Of a stretch of DNA of 64,000 nucleotides, positions 42,981 through 51,904 are shown piece after piece. Source of the DNA: Ensifer adhaerens. Its GTDB lineage: Bacteria > Pseudomonadota > Alphaproteobacteria > Rhizobiales > Rhizobiaceae. The notes under the pieces were generated by a model. The model was not told the DNA's origin. It ran no database searches and saw only the letters and a program-made list of their open reading frames with translations. The first letter of the stretch is position 1, and each line of letters starts with the position of its first letter. The position numbers were made by a program, and so were the translations under genes. The stretch spans positions 2,738,501-2,802,500 of the forward strand of contig NZ_CP083350.1 in NCBI RefSeq assembly GCF_020035535.1, given 5' to 3'.

Positions 42981-43005
42981 TTCACTGTTTCGTCGAAACG
43001 GTGAA
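42981..43005. promoter_or_regulatory. 25-bp palindrome upstream of the hydrolase gene
   Basis: TTCACTGTTTCG (42981-42992) and CGAAACGGTGAA (42994-43005) are inverted repeats matching at 11 of 12 positions around a single T. The odd-centred dyad, 74 bases before the hydrolase start, looks like a dimeric repressor site. Confidence 0.5.
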
Positions 43006-43079
43006 TCCAACGCCTTGAAATCAGGCAGTTTCGGACTGAGGCTCTGGCCCGTTTCGAAGAACTGCTCCAGGAGACAAAA

Positions 43080-43682
43080 ATGGTCGATTTTGGTTACGTC
43101 CACAAACTGAAGGCCGGCAAGCCCGGCCAGCCGATCTTCTTCGTCTTTCACGGAACGGGCGGAGATGAAAACCAGTTCTTCACCTTTGCGTCCGAGCTTC
43201 TGCCCGATGCGACGATCGTCTCGCCGCGCGGTGACGTCTCGGAGCATGGTGCAGCAAGGTTCTTCAAGCGCACGGGTGAGGGCGTCTATGACATGGCGGA
43301 TCTTGCCCGGGCTACCGAAAAGATGGCCGGCTTCGTCAAGGCGTTGGCTACGGAGCACCAGGCTTCGCAGGTGATCGGCCTCGGCTATTCCAATGGTGCG
43401 AACATTCTCGCCAATGTGCTCATCGAAAAAGGCGTCTTCGACAAGGCGGTGCTCATGCACCCCCTGATCCCATTCCGGCCGAAGGACAATCCGGCGCTCA
43501 AAGGCCGTCGCGTGCTGATTACCGCGGGCGAGCGCGACCCGATCTGCCCGGCGCCGCTGACGCAGGCATTGGCCGACTATCTCCAGGGGCAGGGTGCGGC
43601 AACGCAGACGGAGTGGCACTCAGGCGGACATGACATTCGCCAGAACGAAATTGCTGCGATCACGCGCTTCTTGAAGGAATAG
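43080..43682 (+). CDS. Alpha/beta hydrolase, carboxylesterase/phospholipase type (MhqD-like)
   Basis: A 200-residue single-domain alpha/beta hydrolase. FFVFHGTGGDENQF is the oxyanion region, GLGYSNGANILAN the nucleophile elbow with the catalytic serine, ITAGERDPICPA the aspartate segment and SGGHDIRQNE the histidine. Size and motifs match the small carboxylesterase family that includes Bacillus MhqD. It lies downstream of an MhqO-like dioxygenase, suggesting a joint role in quinone or electrophile resistance. CAGGAGACAAAA leads into the ATG. The substrate is unknown. Confidence 0.86.
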   Translation: MVDFGYVHKLKAGKPGQPIFFVFHGTGGDENQFFTFASELLPDATIVSPRGDVSEHGAARFFKRTGEGVYDMADLARATEKMAGFVKALATEHQASQVIGLGYSNGANILANVLIEKGVFDKAVLMHPLIPFRPKDNPALKGRRVLITAGERDPICPAPLTQALADYLQGQGAATQTEWHSGGHDIRQNEIAAITRFLKE

Positions 43683-43686
43683 AACG

Positions 43687-43728
43687 TTTCCGGTTGGAAA
43701 GGGCCGATTGCGTAACTCCGACCGGAAA
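43687..43728. terminator. Imperfect inverted repeat between convergent genes
   Basis: TTTCCGGTTGGA (43687-43698) and TCCGACCGGAAA (43717-43728) match inverted at 11 of 12 positions with an 18-nt loop, five bases after the hydrolase stop. It may terminate the forward transcript. Confidence 0.4.
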
Positions 43729-43760
43729 TCCACTGCGCACCTTGGCTGGAGTTGCTCCGG

Positions 43761-44882
43761 TTACTCCAGTCGACGGCGGAAGAGCCAGGACGCGGCCGAG
43801 AGTGTGACGATGGCGATCATAGACAGTGGGATCGTCTGCCGCGCCACCTCGACCGCCGGTATGTCCTTGAGGAACACACCCTTCACGATCACGAGGAAAT
43901 AGCGCAGCGGGTTGATGTAGGTGATCGGCTGCAGCCAGGTGGGCATGTTCTCGATCGGCGTCGCGAAGCCCGAGAGCAGCATCGCCGGCACCATGAAAAG
44001 GAAGGCGCCGAGGATCGCCTGCTGCTGCGTCATCGAAAGGGCCGAAATGAAGAGGCCGAGGCCGACGACGGAGGCGAGATAGAAGATCGCGCTGCCATAG
44101 AGCAGCAATAGCGAGCCGCGCAACGGCACCCCGAAAATGAAGACTGCCGCCAGGATATAGATGGTGATGTGGAAGAGACCAATCATCATTGGTGGGATCA
44201 GCTTGCCGATCAGGATCTCATGTGTCCTAAGCGGCGAAACCATGAGCTGGTCGAAAGTGCCGAGCTCGCGTTCGCGGGCGATCGACAGCGCGGTTACAAT
44301 GAGGCCGATCAACAGCGCTATGCTCGCGACCAGGTTCGGCACCATGAACCATTGATAGGTGAGGTTCGGATTGAACCAGTTCCGCGCAACGACGGCGACT
44401 GCGCCGGAAGCCATGCGCTTCCCGGCCGGCGTTTCGGAGGCAAGCGTTCCGACGATGCGGCTCAAATATCCTGCAACGATCTGCGACGCGTTTGAGCGGC
44501 GCCCATCGAGGATGACCTGTACTTCGGCCGGCCGGCTCGCTTCGATCTCGCGCGAGAAGGTGGGGCCGATCTCGATCGCGGCAATGACGGTTTGCGTGTC
44601 GATTGCCGCGCGCACCTCGTCGGGGCTGTTGGTGAAGCGAATGCTGCGGAAAGTCGGCGACCCCTGGATCTCTTCAACGAGGTCCTGGCTCCAGTGGCCA
44701 TTGTCGCGGTTCAGCACCATGACGTCGACATTCGTCACTTCGAGCGTTGCGGCATAGGAAAACACCAGCAGCTGCAGGATCGGCGGGACGATCAGCACCG
44801 TGCGTCCTTTGGGATCGCGCAGTACCGCCAGCAATTCCTTGACGATCAGTGCCTTCAGTCTTGTCCACCACATCTCAGCCAA
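43761..44882 (-). CDS. ybhR: ABC-2 drug-exporter permease, YbhR-like
   Basis: A 373-residue ABC-2 transporter permease. One N-terminal helix (ILQLLVFSYAATLE) is followed by a periplasmic loop of roughly 140 residues, then five membrane segments. RERELGTFDQLMVSPLRTHEILIGKLIP is the conserved ABC-2 coupling region. It is the last gene of an operon in the E. coli order cecR-ybhG-ybhF-ybhS-ybhR and overlaps the preceding permease by eight bases. It forms a heterodimeric channel with the YbhS-like protein. The substrates are unknown; in E. coli the system affects sensitivity to some antibiotics and cations. Confidence 0.88.
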   Translation of the reverse strand: MAEMWWTRLKALIVKELLAVLRDPKGRTVLIVPPILQLLVFSYAATLEVTNVDVMVLNRDNGHWSQDLVEEIQGSPTFRSIRFTNSPDEVRAAIDTQTVIAAIEIGPTFSREIEASRPAEVQVILDGRRSNASQIVAGYLSRIVGTLASETPAGKRMASGAVAVVARNWFNPNLTYQWFMVPNLVASIALLIGLIVTALSIARERELGTFDQLMVSPLRTHEILIGKLIPPMMIGLFHITIYILAAVFIFGVPLRGSLLLLYGSAIFYLASVVGLGLFISALSMTQQQAILGAFLFMVPAMLLSGFATPIENMPTWLQPITYINPLRYFLVIVKGVFLKDIPAVEVARQTIPLSMIAIVTLSAASWLFRRRLE

Positions 44883-46023
44883 TCCTCTTGCGGGTGCTGC
44901 GGGCGGCGAGCGCGAAGAAAACGCAGCCGATCAGGAGCATGACGGCGATCGCCCGCGTGAACATCGGCCAGATGTCGCCGGCAAGGAACACGGTCTGCAG
45001 GCTCGGGATCAGATAGCGGGCCGGCACGACGAAAGTGATCCATTGAATGACCCTCGGCATCGAGTTGATTTCGAAGAGAAATCCGGAGAGCAGGAACGCC
45101 GGCAGGAAGGCAGAGATCAACGCGAGCTGCGAGGCGAGAAACTGGTTCTTGGTCGCCGCCGAGATCAGCAGGCCCTGGCCGAGTGCCGGCATCAGAAAGG
45201 TCGCCGACAGCGCATAGAGCGCTGCGACGGAGCCGCGGAAGGGGACGCCAAAGAGGAAGACGGCAAGCAGCACGCACAGCGTCATCGAGGTGAGGCCGAG
45301 GATGAAATAGGGTAGCAGCTTGCCGGCCAAGAGTTCGGCGGCCGAGACGGGGGTGGCCATCATCGCCTCCATCGTGCCGCGTTCCCACTCGCGGGCAACC
45401 ACGAGCGAGGTCAGCAGTGTACCGACCAGCGTCATGACGATGGCGATCGATCCGGGTACGAGGAAGTTTCGGCTGGTCAGCTCCGGATTGAACCAGAAGC
45501 GCTGCTCGGCCGAAATTGCCGGTGGGCGTCCGGCTCCTTCGCTCAAGCGCTGGCGCTCCCAGTTGGCAAGGGTCGCTTGCGCGTAGTTCTGTACGAAGTT
45601 TGCGGTGTTGGGATCCGAGCCATCGACGAGCACCTGCACCGCCGGATGGCGTCCGGCAGAATAGTCCGCCGTAAAGCCGGCGGGGATCACGACAATGCCG
45701 CGCACGCGGCCGAGCACCAGATCCTCTTCGAAATCCCGTCGGTCGCGACCGACCGTCACCTTGAAATAGCGCGACGCCTGAAACCCGGCGGCGAGGTCTC
45801 GCGTCAGCGGCGCTTCCTCTTCTATGACGAGCCCGACGTGGGTCTGCGTCGTGTCGAGCGATACGCCATAGCCGAAGAGAAAGAGCAGGATCATCGGCAG
45901 CACGAAGGCAATCAGGATGCTGCTCGGGTCGCGAACGATCTGGTAGCTTTCCTTGCGCACTAGCGCGGCAAAGCGCCTGGCCCGGGTGGCACCGCCTTCT
46001 ATGGTTGAGGACTGCGCGCTCAT
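44875..46023 (-). CDS. ybhS: ABC-2 drug-exporter permease, YbhS-like
   Basis: A 382-residue ABC-2 permease paralogous to the next gene. It starts RKESYQIVRDPSSILIAFVLPMILLFLFGYGVSLD, a hallmark of YbhS/YhhJ proteins, and contains the coupling segment REWERGTMEAMMATPVSAAELLAGKLLPY. The ATG at 46023 follows a strong GGAGG and overlaps the ATPase stop by four bases, so I reject the longer upstream frame. It partners YbhR-like and the YbhF-like ATPase in the inner membrane. Confidence 0.9.
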   Translation of the reverse strand: MSAQSSTIEGGATRARRFAALVRKESYQIVRDPSSILIAFVLPMILLFLFGYGVSLDTTQTHVGLVIEEEAPLTRDLAAGFQASRYFKVTVGRDRRDFEEDLVLGRVRGIVVIPAGFTADYSAGRHPAVQVLVDGSDPNTANFVQNYAQATLANWERQRLSEGAGRPPAISAEQRFWFNPELTSRNFLVPGSIAIVMTLVGTLLTSLVVAREWERGTMEAMMATPVSAAELLAGKLLPYFILGLTSMTLCVLLAVFLFGVPFRGSVAALYALSATFLMPALGQGLLISAATKNQFLASQLALISAFLPAFLLSGFLFEINSMPRVIQWITFVVPARYLIPSLQTVFLAGDIWPMFTRAIAVMLLIGCVFFALAARSTRKRIG

Positions 46024-47750
46024 GCCGCCTCCTTTTCCTCCGACCCCTGAACCAGGGCGATGAAGGCATCCTCCATCGTCGGGTCCGGAAGCTTGTCGCC
46101 GGCGACCTGGGCCTTCAATTCGTCCGGCGAGCCGAGCGCGATCGACTTCCCGCGATAGATGAGGGAAATGCGGTCGCAATACTCGGCCTCGTCCATGAAG
46201 TGCGTGGTCACGAGCACTGTGACGCCCTTTTCGACCAGCCCGTTGATATGGGTCCAGAATTCGCGCCGCGTAATGGGGTCGACGCCGGAGGTAGGCTCGT
46301 CGAGAAACAGCGCTTCCGGCTCATGCAGCACGGCACAGGCAAGGGCCAGCCGCTGCTTGAGCCCGAGCGGCAAATCCTTGGCCGACATGTCGAGAAGGCG
46401 GCCGAAGGCGAAGATATCGGTCATCAGCTGGATACGCTCGCGTTTGCGCGCACCGGAAAGCCCGTAGACGCCGGCAAAGAAACTGAGGTTCTGCGCGACG
46501 CTGAGGTCTCCATAGAGCGAGAACTTTTGCGCCATGTAGCCGAGCCGATTGCGCGCCTCGGCCGCATCGCGGCGAAGATCAAAGCCCGCAACGCGGCCTT
46601 CGCCGGCCGAGGGTTTCAGTAGGCCGCAGAGCATCTTGAACGTCGTCGATTTGCCGGCGCCGTTCGGGCCGAGAAGCCCGAAGATCTGGCCGCGTGGAAT
46701 GTCGAAGGTGATGTCGTCGGCGGCGGTGAAATCCCCGAAGCGTTTCGTCAGGCCGTGGGCCTCGATGACGGGCTTGCTGTCTTCCATTGCGAAAGGTGTC
46801 TGCGTTTCCGCCAATTTCGAGCGACCACGGGGACCGCCGCCGAGCATGTCGATGAAGGCATCCTCGAAGCGGGGAGGCGTGGTCGTCACCGCAGGCGTCG
46901 ACGAGCCGTCGCCCGGTGTCGGCGGCTTGGTGTTGGGCTTCATCACCAGTCGGATCGCTTCACCCTGGATGACGCCGTCGACCACATCATCGTCATCGAG
47001 AAAGCGCGCGAGCTTCTGGCGTCGTCCATGCGCGATGCCCGAAACCTTGAAGACGCGTTCGGCGACGCGAGCGGTCAGTTCGGCGGGACTCCCGGCAAAC
47101 AGGAGCTTGCCTTCGTTCAGCAGCAGCACACTGTCGCAGGCCTCGGCTTCGTCGAGATAGGCCGTCGACCAGACGACGCCGATGCCTTCGGCCGTCAGGT
47201 TCTCGACCATCTTCCAGAGGTCGCGACGGGAGATCGGATCGACGCCGACGCCCGGTTCGTCGAGGAGGAGCAGACGGGGCTTCCGCAGCAGTGCGCAGGC
47301 GAGGCCAAGCTTCTGCTTCATGCCGCCGGATAGCTTGCCGGCAAGGCGCGCGGTGAAGCGCTTGAGATCGGTGAATTCGAGCAGTTCGTCGAACGTCGCA
47401 GGACGCTCGGCGAGCGGCAGGCCGCGCAGATCGGCGTAAAGGTTCAGGTTCTCCTGAACGGAAAGATCCTCATAGAGGCCGAAGCGCTGCGGCATGTAGC
47501 CGATCGCCGCCTGGATGTCGGCCGCGTTGGTCACCGTGTCGAAACCGAGAACCTCGACCTTGCCGGCGTCCGGCACCATTAGCCCCGTCATCAACCGGAT
47601 AAGCGTAGTCTTTCCCGCGCCATCAGGGCCGACGAGCCCGGTAATCCGCCCGCCCAGGATTTCGCCATCGATGTGGTCGAGTGCCGGCGGGGCATCGCCG
47701 AAGCGCTTGACCACGTCCGCGATCCGGACGAACGGTGTTTCGTCGCTCAT
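46020..47750 (-). CDS. ybhF: Double ATPase of the drug exporter, YbhF-like
   Basis: A 576-residue protein with two ABC ATPase domains, matching the length of E. coli YbhF. Domain 1 has [11 protein letters not shown], signature [12 protein letters not shown] and Walker [13 protein letters not shown]. Domain 2 has [12 protein letters not shown], a degenerate signature [12 protein letters not shown], and [12 protein letters not shown]. The altered second signature is, as I recall, also present in YbhF and may make one site less active. A linker of about 60 residues rich in Pro and Thr joins them. It energises the YbhS/YbhR pair and is overlapped by four bases at both ends. Confidence 0.92.
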   Translation of the reverse strand: MSDETPFVRIADVVKRFGDAPPALDHIDGEILGGRITGLVGPDGAGKTTLIRLMTGLMVPDAGKVEVLGFDTVTNAADIQAAIGYMPQRFGLYEDLSVQENLNLYADLRGLPLAERPATFDELLEFTDLKRFTARLAGKLSGGMKQKLGLACALLRKPRLLLLDEPGVGVDPISRRDLWKMVENLTAEGIGVVWSTAYLDEAEACDSVLLLNEGKLLFAGSPAELTARVAERVFKVSGIAHGRRQKLARFLDDDDVVDGVIQGEAIRLVMKPNTKPPTPGDGSSTPAVTTTPPRFEDAFIDMLGGGPRGRSKLAETQTPFAMEDSKPVIEAHGLTKRFGDFTAADDITFDIPRGQIFGLLGPNGAGKSTTFKMLCGLLKPSAGEGRVAGFDLRRDAAEARNRLGYMAQKFSLYGDLSVAQNLSFFAGVYGLSGARKRERIQLMTDIFAFGRLLDMSAKDLPLGLKQRLALACAVLHEPEALFLDEPTSGVDPITRREFWTHINGLVEKGVTVLVTTHFMDEAEYCDRISLIYRGKSIALGSPDELKAQVAGDKLPDPTMEDAFIALVQGSEEKEAA

Positions 47751-48754
47751 CGTTTTGCCTCTGCGGCTTCGGGCAGGTGCACCGTCACCGGCATGCCCTG
47801 CCTGAGATCGGGACCCGGCTTGTCGACGACGATGCGCAGGCGGTAGACGAGATCGGTCCTAAGCTCCGGCGTTTCCACTGACTTCGGGGTGAACTCGGCG
47901 ACAGGCGAGATAAAGCCCACCGTGGCCTTGTAGGGGCGATCCGGTGCAGTGTCCGAGGTGATCTCTACGGCCATGCCCGGATGCACCCGGCCAAGATCCG
48001 GTTCCGCGACATAGGCCCGGACCCAGACGGGTTCGTTCAGCGAGACGACATAGACCATGTCGGAGGGCGCGACGATTGCGCCGACTTCGCGAACTCGGGA
48101 GAGCACGGTTCCGGCATTTGGGGCGAGAAGGCGCGTGTCCGAAAGTGATGTGCGGGCGCTCTCGAGCTTGGCCTCGGCCGCCAGGACCTGTGCCTGAGCC
48201 GCCTCGATATCTTCGATCCGGCTCCCTTCTTCGAGGAGCGCCAGCGCCTCGCGGGCGGACGTGGCGCGCGCCGCGGCTGCCGCCCTGTTGGCGTTCGCCT
48301 CGTCGAGATTGGCCTGGGAAATTGTGCCGTTCGGCCGCAACTGCCGGGCGCGCTCATAGGCGAGGTCGGCATTTTGCAGGTCGGCGACGCGTTCGTCGTG
48401 GGCGGCACGGGCCTGGGCGATTTCGGTCGGTCGAGCGCCTGCCTTCAGTTTCGCGAGGCTAGCCTTGAGCGCGCCGAGTTCGGCTTCGGCTGCCGCGACT
48501 GCCTGTTCGAACGGCACGGCGTCGAGAGTTGCAAGGACATCGCCGGGCTTCACCGCGTCACCCTCATCGACCCCGAGGCTCGCGATGCGGCCATTGACGC
48601 GGAAACCCAAAGAGACCTGGCGGATATCGACATTGCCGTAGAGCACAGAGGTTCGCACCGTCTCGGTCCAGCCGAGCCGCTGGGGTACGTCGAACCACCA
48701 GCTGCCGGCGGTGGCGCCGGCGAGCAACAGAAGGGCGATTGCGGGCTTGTTCAT
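47747..48754 (-). CDS. ybhG: HlyD-type membrane-fusion protein, YbhG-like
   Basis: A 335-residue periplasmic adaptor anchored by an N-terminal helix ([20 protein letters not shown]). [32 protein letters not shown] is the first half of the lipoyl-like domain. Alanine-rich heptads between about 95 and 200 form a long coiled-coil hairpin. [18 protein letters not shown] closes the barrel. It links the inner-membrane exporter to an outer-membrane channel such as TolC, which is not encoded here. It starts four bases inside the end of cecR. Confidence 0.9.
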   Translation of the reverse strand: MNKPAIALLLLAGATAGSWWFDVPQRLGWTETVRTSVLYGNVDIRQVSLGFRVNGRIASLGVDEGDAVKPGDVLATLDAVPFEQAVAAAEAELGALKASLAKLKAGARPTEIAQARAAHDERVADLQNADLAYERARQLRPNGTISQANLDEANANRAAAAARATSAREALALLEEGSRIEDIEAAQAQVLAAEAKLESARTSLSDTRLLAPNAGTVLSRVREVGAIVAPSDMVYVVSLNEPVWVRAYVAEPDLGRVHPGMAVEITSDTAPDRPYKATVGFISPVAEFTPKSVETPELRTDLVYRLRIVVDKPGPDLRQGMPVTVHLPEAAEAKR

Positions 48755-49455
48755 GACCGCCCCTCCTTCGTGCCGCCCAGTGCGGCGACAAGTTCGGCGA
48801 CGTGGCGACGCAGCATGTCGAGCTCGTCGGAGCCGACGGCCTGCCAGTTCATCTGCCGGAGCATGGCGGCATGGGCCATGCGGAAGACGAGGATGCTGCC
48901 GACGAAGGAGAGGGTCTTCAGGCGGACATGTTCGGATTGCGGCGGCTCACCGAGGATGGTTGCGACCAATCTGCCGGCCATGCCGATCATCGGACCCATG
49001 ACATTGGAATAGACCCGTTCGAAAGCTTCGGTCGGCTCCATCTGTTCGCGAATGATGAAACGCGCCCAGCTCTCAGACTGCCGGCTGACAAAGATCGCGA
49101 CCATGTGTTGTGCCATCTGGGTCAACAGCTCGCGGGCTTCTTCGGCCGACATTGCCTGGCCTTCGGCGTCGAGGCGGGCAAGGCGCTCGAGGATCACGTT
49201 TCTAAGAGCGCCGACGTGGCCGACGATAATCGACGCCAGGTGTTCCGCTGCGGCAATGTAGAGGCCTTCCTTGCCGCCGAAATAGTAGGGGATCGCCTGC
49301 AGGTTCACGCCGGCGGTTTCCGCAAGCATGCGTGTGCTTGCGCCATCGAAGCCGTAGCGGCCGAAGACATCGATGGAGCTGGCCAGAAGTTTCTCGCGCG
49401 TGACGTCGCCGCGGTCCTGTTTGGGTGTTTGGGTCGAGGTTTTGTTCTTCATCAT
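48751..49455 (-). CDS. cecR: TetR-type repressor, CecR-like (DUF1956)
   Basis: A 234-residue TetR regulator. The helix-turn-helix is [20 protein letters not shown] and [20 protein letters not shown] (residues 18-60), and the C-terminal ligand domain fits the DUF1956/CecR type. In E. coli CecR heads and controls the same ybhGFSR operon, and the gene order here is identical. A strong palindrome lies 16 bases upstream of the start. Two adjacent ATGs (49455, 49452) are possible starts; AAGGA is very close to the first. It presumably represses its own operon until an antibiotic-like ligand binds. Confidence 0.88.
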   Translation of the reverse strand: MMKNKTSTQTPKQDRGDVTREKLLASSIDVFGRYGFDGASTRMLAETAGVNLQAIPYYFGGKEGLYIAAAEHLASIIVGHVGALRNVILERLARLDAEGQAMSAEEARELLTQMAQHMVAIFVSRQSESWARFIIREQMEPTEAFERVYSNVMGPMIGMAGRLVATILGEPPQSEHVRLKTLSFVGSILVFRMAHAAMLRQMNWQAVGSDELDMLRRHVAELVAALGGTKEGRS

Positions 49456-49470
49456 GTCCTTAAATTACAT

Positions 49471-49497
49471 CATTCCATTGATTAAGTCAATCGAATG
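49471..49497. promoter_or_regulatory. CecR operator palindrome
   Basis: CATTCCATTGA (49471-49481) and TCAATCGAATG (49487-49497) are inverted repeats matching at 10 of 11 positions around TTAAG. Lying 16 bases ahead of cecR, it would cover the operon promoter. The flanks are AT-rich, unlike the surroundings. It is a textbook TetR-type operator; assignment to CecR rests on position. Confidence 0.65.
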
Positions 49498-49668
49498 AAT
49501 TGTAGTGCAGGGCGCAATCGAAGTCGGATCACCGGAGTGTTTGCGGTCTCGCGATCGAGCGACGCAGAGGTGGGTATCGCCGTGCGGCGCAGGCAGGCGT
49601 TCACTGCGACTGAAGTGCGCGCACAAAAGGGAGGGGCATATCGGGCAGACCAGGCCGTTCGGCGATGC

Positions 49669-51021
49669 TTAGACTGCGGCTGAAAAATCAATCGAGATCT
49701 TGGTGCCGTGCTCCGGGGCGGTATCGATCGCGATGGTTGCCTGGTGCAGTTCGCTGATGCGGCGGACAATCTTCAGGCCGAGCCCGAGCTGGCCGGAACT
49801 CTTCACGTAGCCGAGGTCTTCGTGGTGTTCGGGCAGGTCGATAAGCCCCTTGCCATTGTCCTCGACCGAGACGACCGGGCCGGGACCGCACGCGAGAATG
49901 ATGCGCGTGCCCGGAGGATTGTGCTTGACGGCGTTCTCGATCAGGTTGCGCAGCATGTTCTCGACCAGCGCCGGAATCGCCGTGACCGGCGGCGTGCCGT
50001 CGTCGAGGAATTCGAGCGACTTGTCGTGATCGAAGACAAACGGCGCGATCGCTTCGGCAACGGAGGCTCCGATCTGAGACAGGCTGGTGCGCTGATAGGC
50101 GGCGGGATCGACCGCGTCGGCCCGTGCCAGAGAGGTGAGCTGCTCCAGAATATGGGTCAGAGCGTCGAGGTCCCTTTCGGCGTTGCGGGCCCTAGGATCG
50201 TTGATGCGGCTCAATTCCATCTTGGCGATCGCGACCGGCGTCCGGATCTCATGGGCGATCGAGGACGAGAACAGCTTTTGCGATTGGACGAGATCGGCAA
50301 CGCGCGTGAGCATGCGGTTGACCGCGGTGACCAGCCGCGCGATCTCCTGCGGCATCCGCGTCACCGGCAGGCGCGCGTTGCCGTCGCGCGGGTCCAGTGC
50401 GTCGGCTGCCTGAGCCGCCATCGCCACGGGCTTCAGTGCGCTGCGAATGGACCAGATGGTGGCGCCAATGACGAGGCAGAACATCAGCGTCATCGGCACG
50501 ATCATGGAATCGAACATCTCGTGCAGCAGGGCCCCATACACGAAGCCGTTCGGATCGTTGAGGATCGCAAGTTCGATGAGCACGGTGGTGCCGCCCCGTT
50601 CAAAGGTCTGGCCACCGGCGACACTAAAGGGCTTGCCCGGGGCGATCAGCCGCTTCCAGAACTGCGGCGCATCAACGCCGACGGGCAGGAAATGTTGCGC
50701 GCATTCGCTGGTGCAGTTCGAATAGACGATGACGCCCGCGGCCGTGCGGATACGAAGGAAGATCGAACCGTCGTCGTCATGGCGGTCCTGATAGCGCTCG
50801 CGCATCTCATGATTGGGTTCATAGGTCACGACGCCATTGCGGACTTGAACATAGGCCGCGAGGTTCTCGGTTTCCTGCTGGAGCATGAGGACGCTCAGTT
50901 TGTCGTCGTCGAACCAGTAGTCGGCGAGGACGACGCCGATCTGGATGGCCATGGCAACCAGCGAAAAGGCGATGATGCGGCGGGCGACGATGCCGATCAG
51001 CGACGGATTCCGGGGTTTCAT
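49669..51021 (-). CDS. Sensor histidine kinase paired with the eptA-side regulator
   Basis: A 450-residue kinase. Helix one (IIAFSLVAMAIQIGVVLADYW) and helix two (IVPMTLMFCLVIGATIWSI) bracket a periplasmic domain of about 135 residues that contains C103 and C107 (SNCTSEC), possible metal or redox ligands. A HAMP-like stretch leads to H257 in SSIAHEIRTPVAIAKMELSR. The N-box is NLIENAVKHNPPG and the glycine box GQLGLGLKIVRR. It overlaps the response-regulator gene by four bases. Divergence from a phosphoethanolamine transferase suggests a PmrB- or BasS-like role in sensing envelope stress or cationic peptides, an inference. Confidence 0.86.
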   Translation of the reverse strand: MKPRNPSLIGIVARRIIAFSLVAMAIQIGVVLADYWFDDDKLSVLMLQQETENLAAYVQVRNGVVTYEPNHEMRERYQDRHDDDGSIFLRIRTAAGVIVYSNCTSECAQHFLPVGVDAPQFWKRLIAPGKPFSVAGGQTFERGGTTVLIELAILNDPNGFVYGALLHEMFDSMIVPMTLMFCLVIGATIWSIRSALKPVAMAAQAADALDPRDGNARLPVTRMPQEIARLVTAVNRMLTRVADLVQSQKLFSSSIAHEIRTPVAIAKMELSRINDPRARNAERDLDALTHILEQLTSLARADAVDPAAYQRTSLSQIGASVAEAIAPFVFDHDKSLEFLDDGTPPVTAIPALVENMLRNLIENAVKHNPPGTRIILACGPGPVVSVEDNGKGLIDLPEHHEDLGYVKSSGQLGLGLKIVRRISELHQATIAIDTAPEHGTKISIDFSAAV

Positions 51022-51692
51022 GAGGCGCGCCTGAGCAGATAGCCGATACCGCGTACGGTCTCTATCTGCACACCGGTGTCAAGCGGCTGCAGGCGCTTGC
51101 GCACGCGCGACACCGCGAGCTCAAGCGCATTGGGCGTGACTTCCTGGCCATATTCGGAAAGCGCCGTTTCGAGCTTGCGCTTTGGCACCACGCGCCCGAC
51201 TTCGCGCATCAGGATTTCCATCAGCGACCGCTCGCGCGGCGGCAACGGCACCACGGCGCCGTCGCAGGTGAGGTCTGCAGTCGCCGGATCATAGCGCAAG
51301 GCACCGGCCTCCAGCACGGGCTGCACGGCCTGCGGATTGCGACGGAGCATGGCGCGGCAGCGGGAGAGAAGCTCCCGATGATGGAACGGCTTTACCAGAT
51401 AGTCGTCGGCGCCGGCATCGAGCCCGGCTATGCGTTCGTCAACGGATCCCTTGGCAGTGATAATCAGCACCGGCAGTCCGGGGTAATCGTGCCGGAGGCG
51501 ACGAAGCAGGGATAGGCCGTCGCCATCGGGCAGACCGAGATCGAGCAGCACGAGGTCGTGCTCCCGCCCGGCGATAGCCGTTTCGGCGTCCGCAACGGTT
51601 GAAACGGAATCGAGGCGCCAGCCAGCGTCCCGCATGGTTTCTCCGACCAGTTCTACCAGTCGCGGACTGTCTTCAACCAGGAGCAGGCGCAT
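51018..51692 (-). CDS. OmpR-type response regulator
   Basis: A 224-residue two-domain regulator. The receiver has D51 as phospho-acceptor (LVLLDLGLPDGDG) and the conserved lysine in DDYLVKPFHHREL. The C-terminus is an OmpR-type winged helix (LPPRERSLMEILMREVGRVV, then VSRVRKRLQP and ETVRGIGYLL). It is the first gene of a two-gene operon with the sensor kinase and divergent from eptA, across 212 bp. It probably controls eptA. The likely class is PmrA/BasR- or QseB-like. Confidence 0.9.
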   Translation of the reverse strand: MRLLLVEDSPRLVELVGETMRDAGWRLDSVSTVADAETAIAGREHDLVLLDLGLPDGDGLSLLRRLRHDYPGLPVLIITAKGSVDERIAGLDAGADDYLVKPFHHRELLSRCRAMLRRNPQAVQPVLEAGALRYDPATADLTCDGAVVPLPPRERSLMEILMREVGRVVPKRKLETALSEYGQEVTPNALELAVSRVRKRLQPLDTGVQIETVRGIGYLLRRAS

Positions 51693-51904
51693 TGAATCGT
51701 CTCGATATTACAGGGGCCGCTGTCGACCATATGGGCTTTCGCGTGGACTGCCAACTCCCGGTCGCAATACCCACCACCGCGTGCATAAACCCATCGATGA
51801 GCAATCTTGACGGGGTTTGGACAGGTTGCACGTCGTATCTCGACCGGTGAGGGGGAGGCTGCAACTGAACAGGTGGCCGTATCGCGGTCTCCGCTTCGAC
51901 TGAA

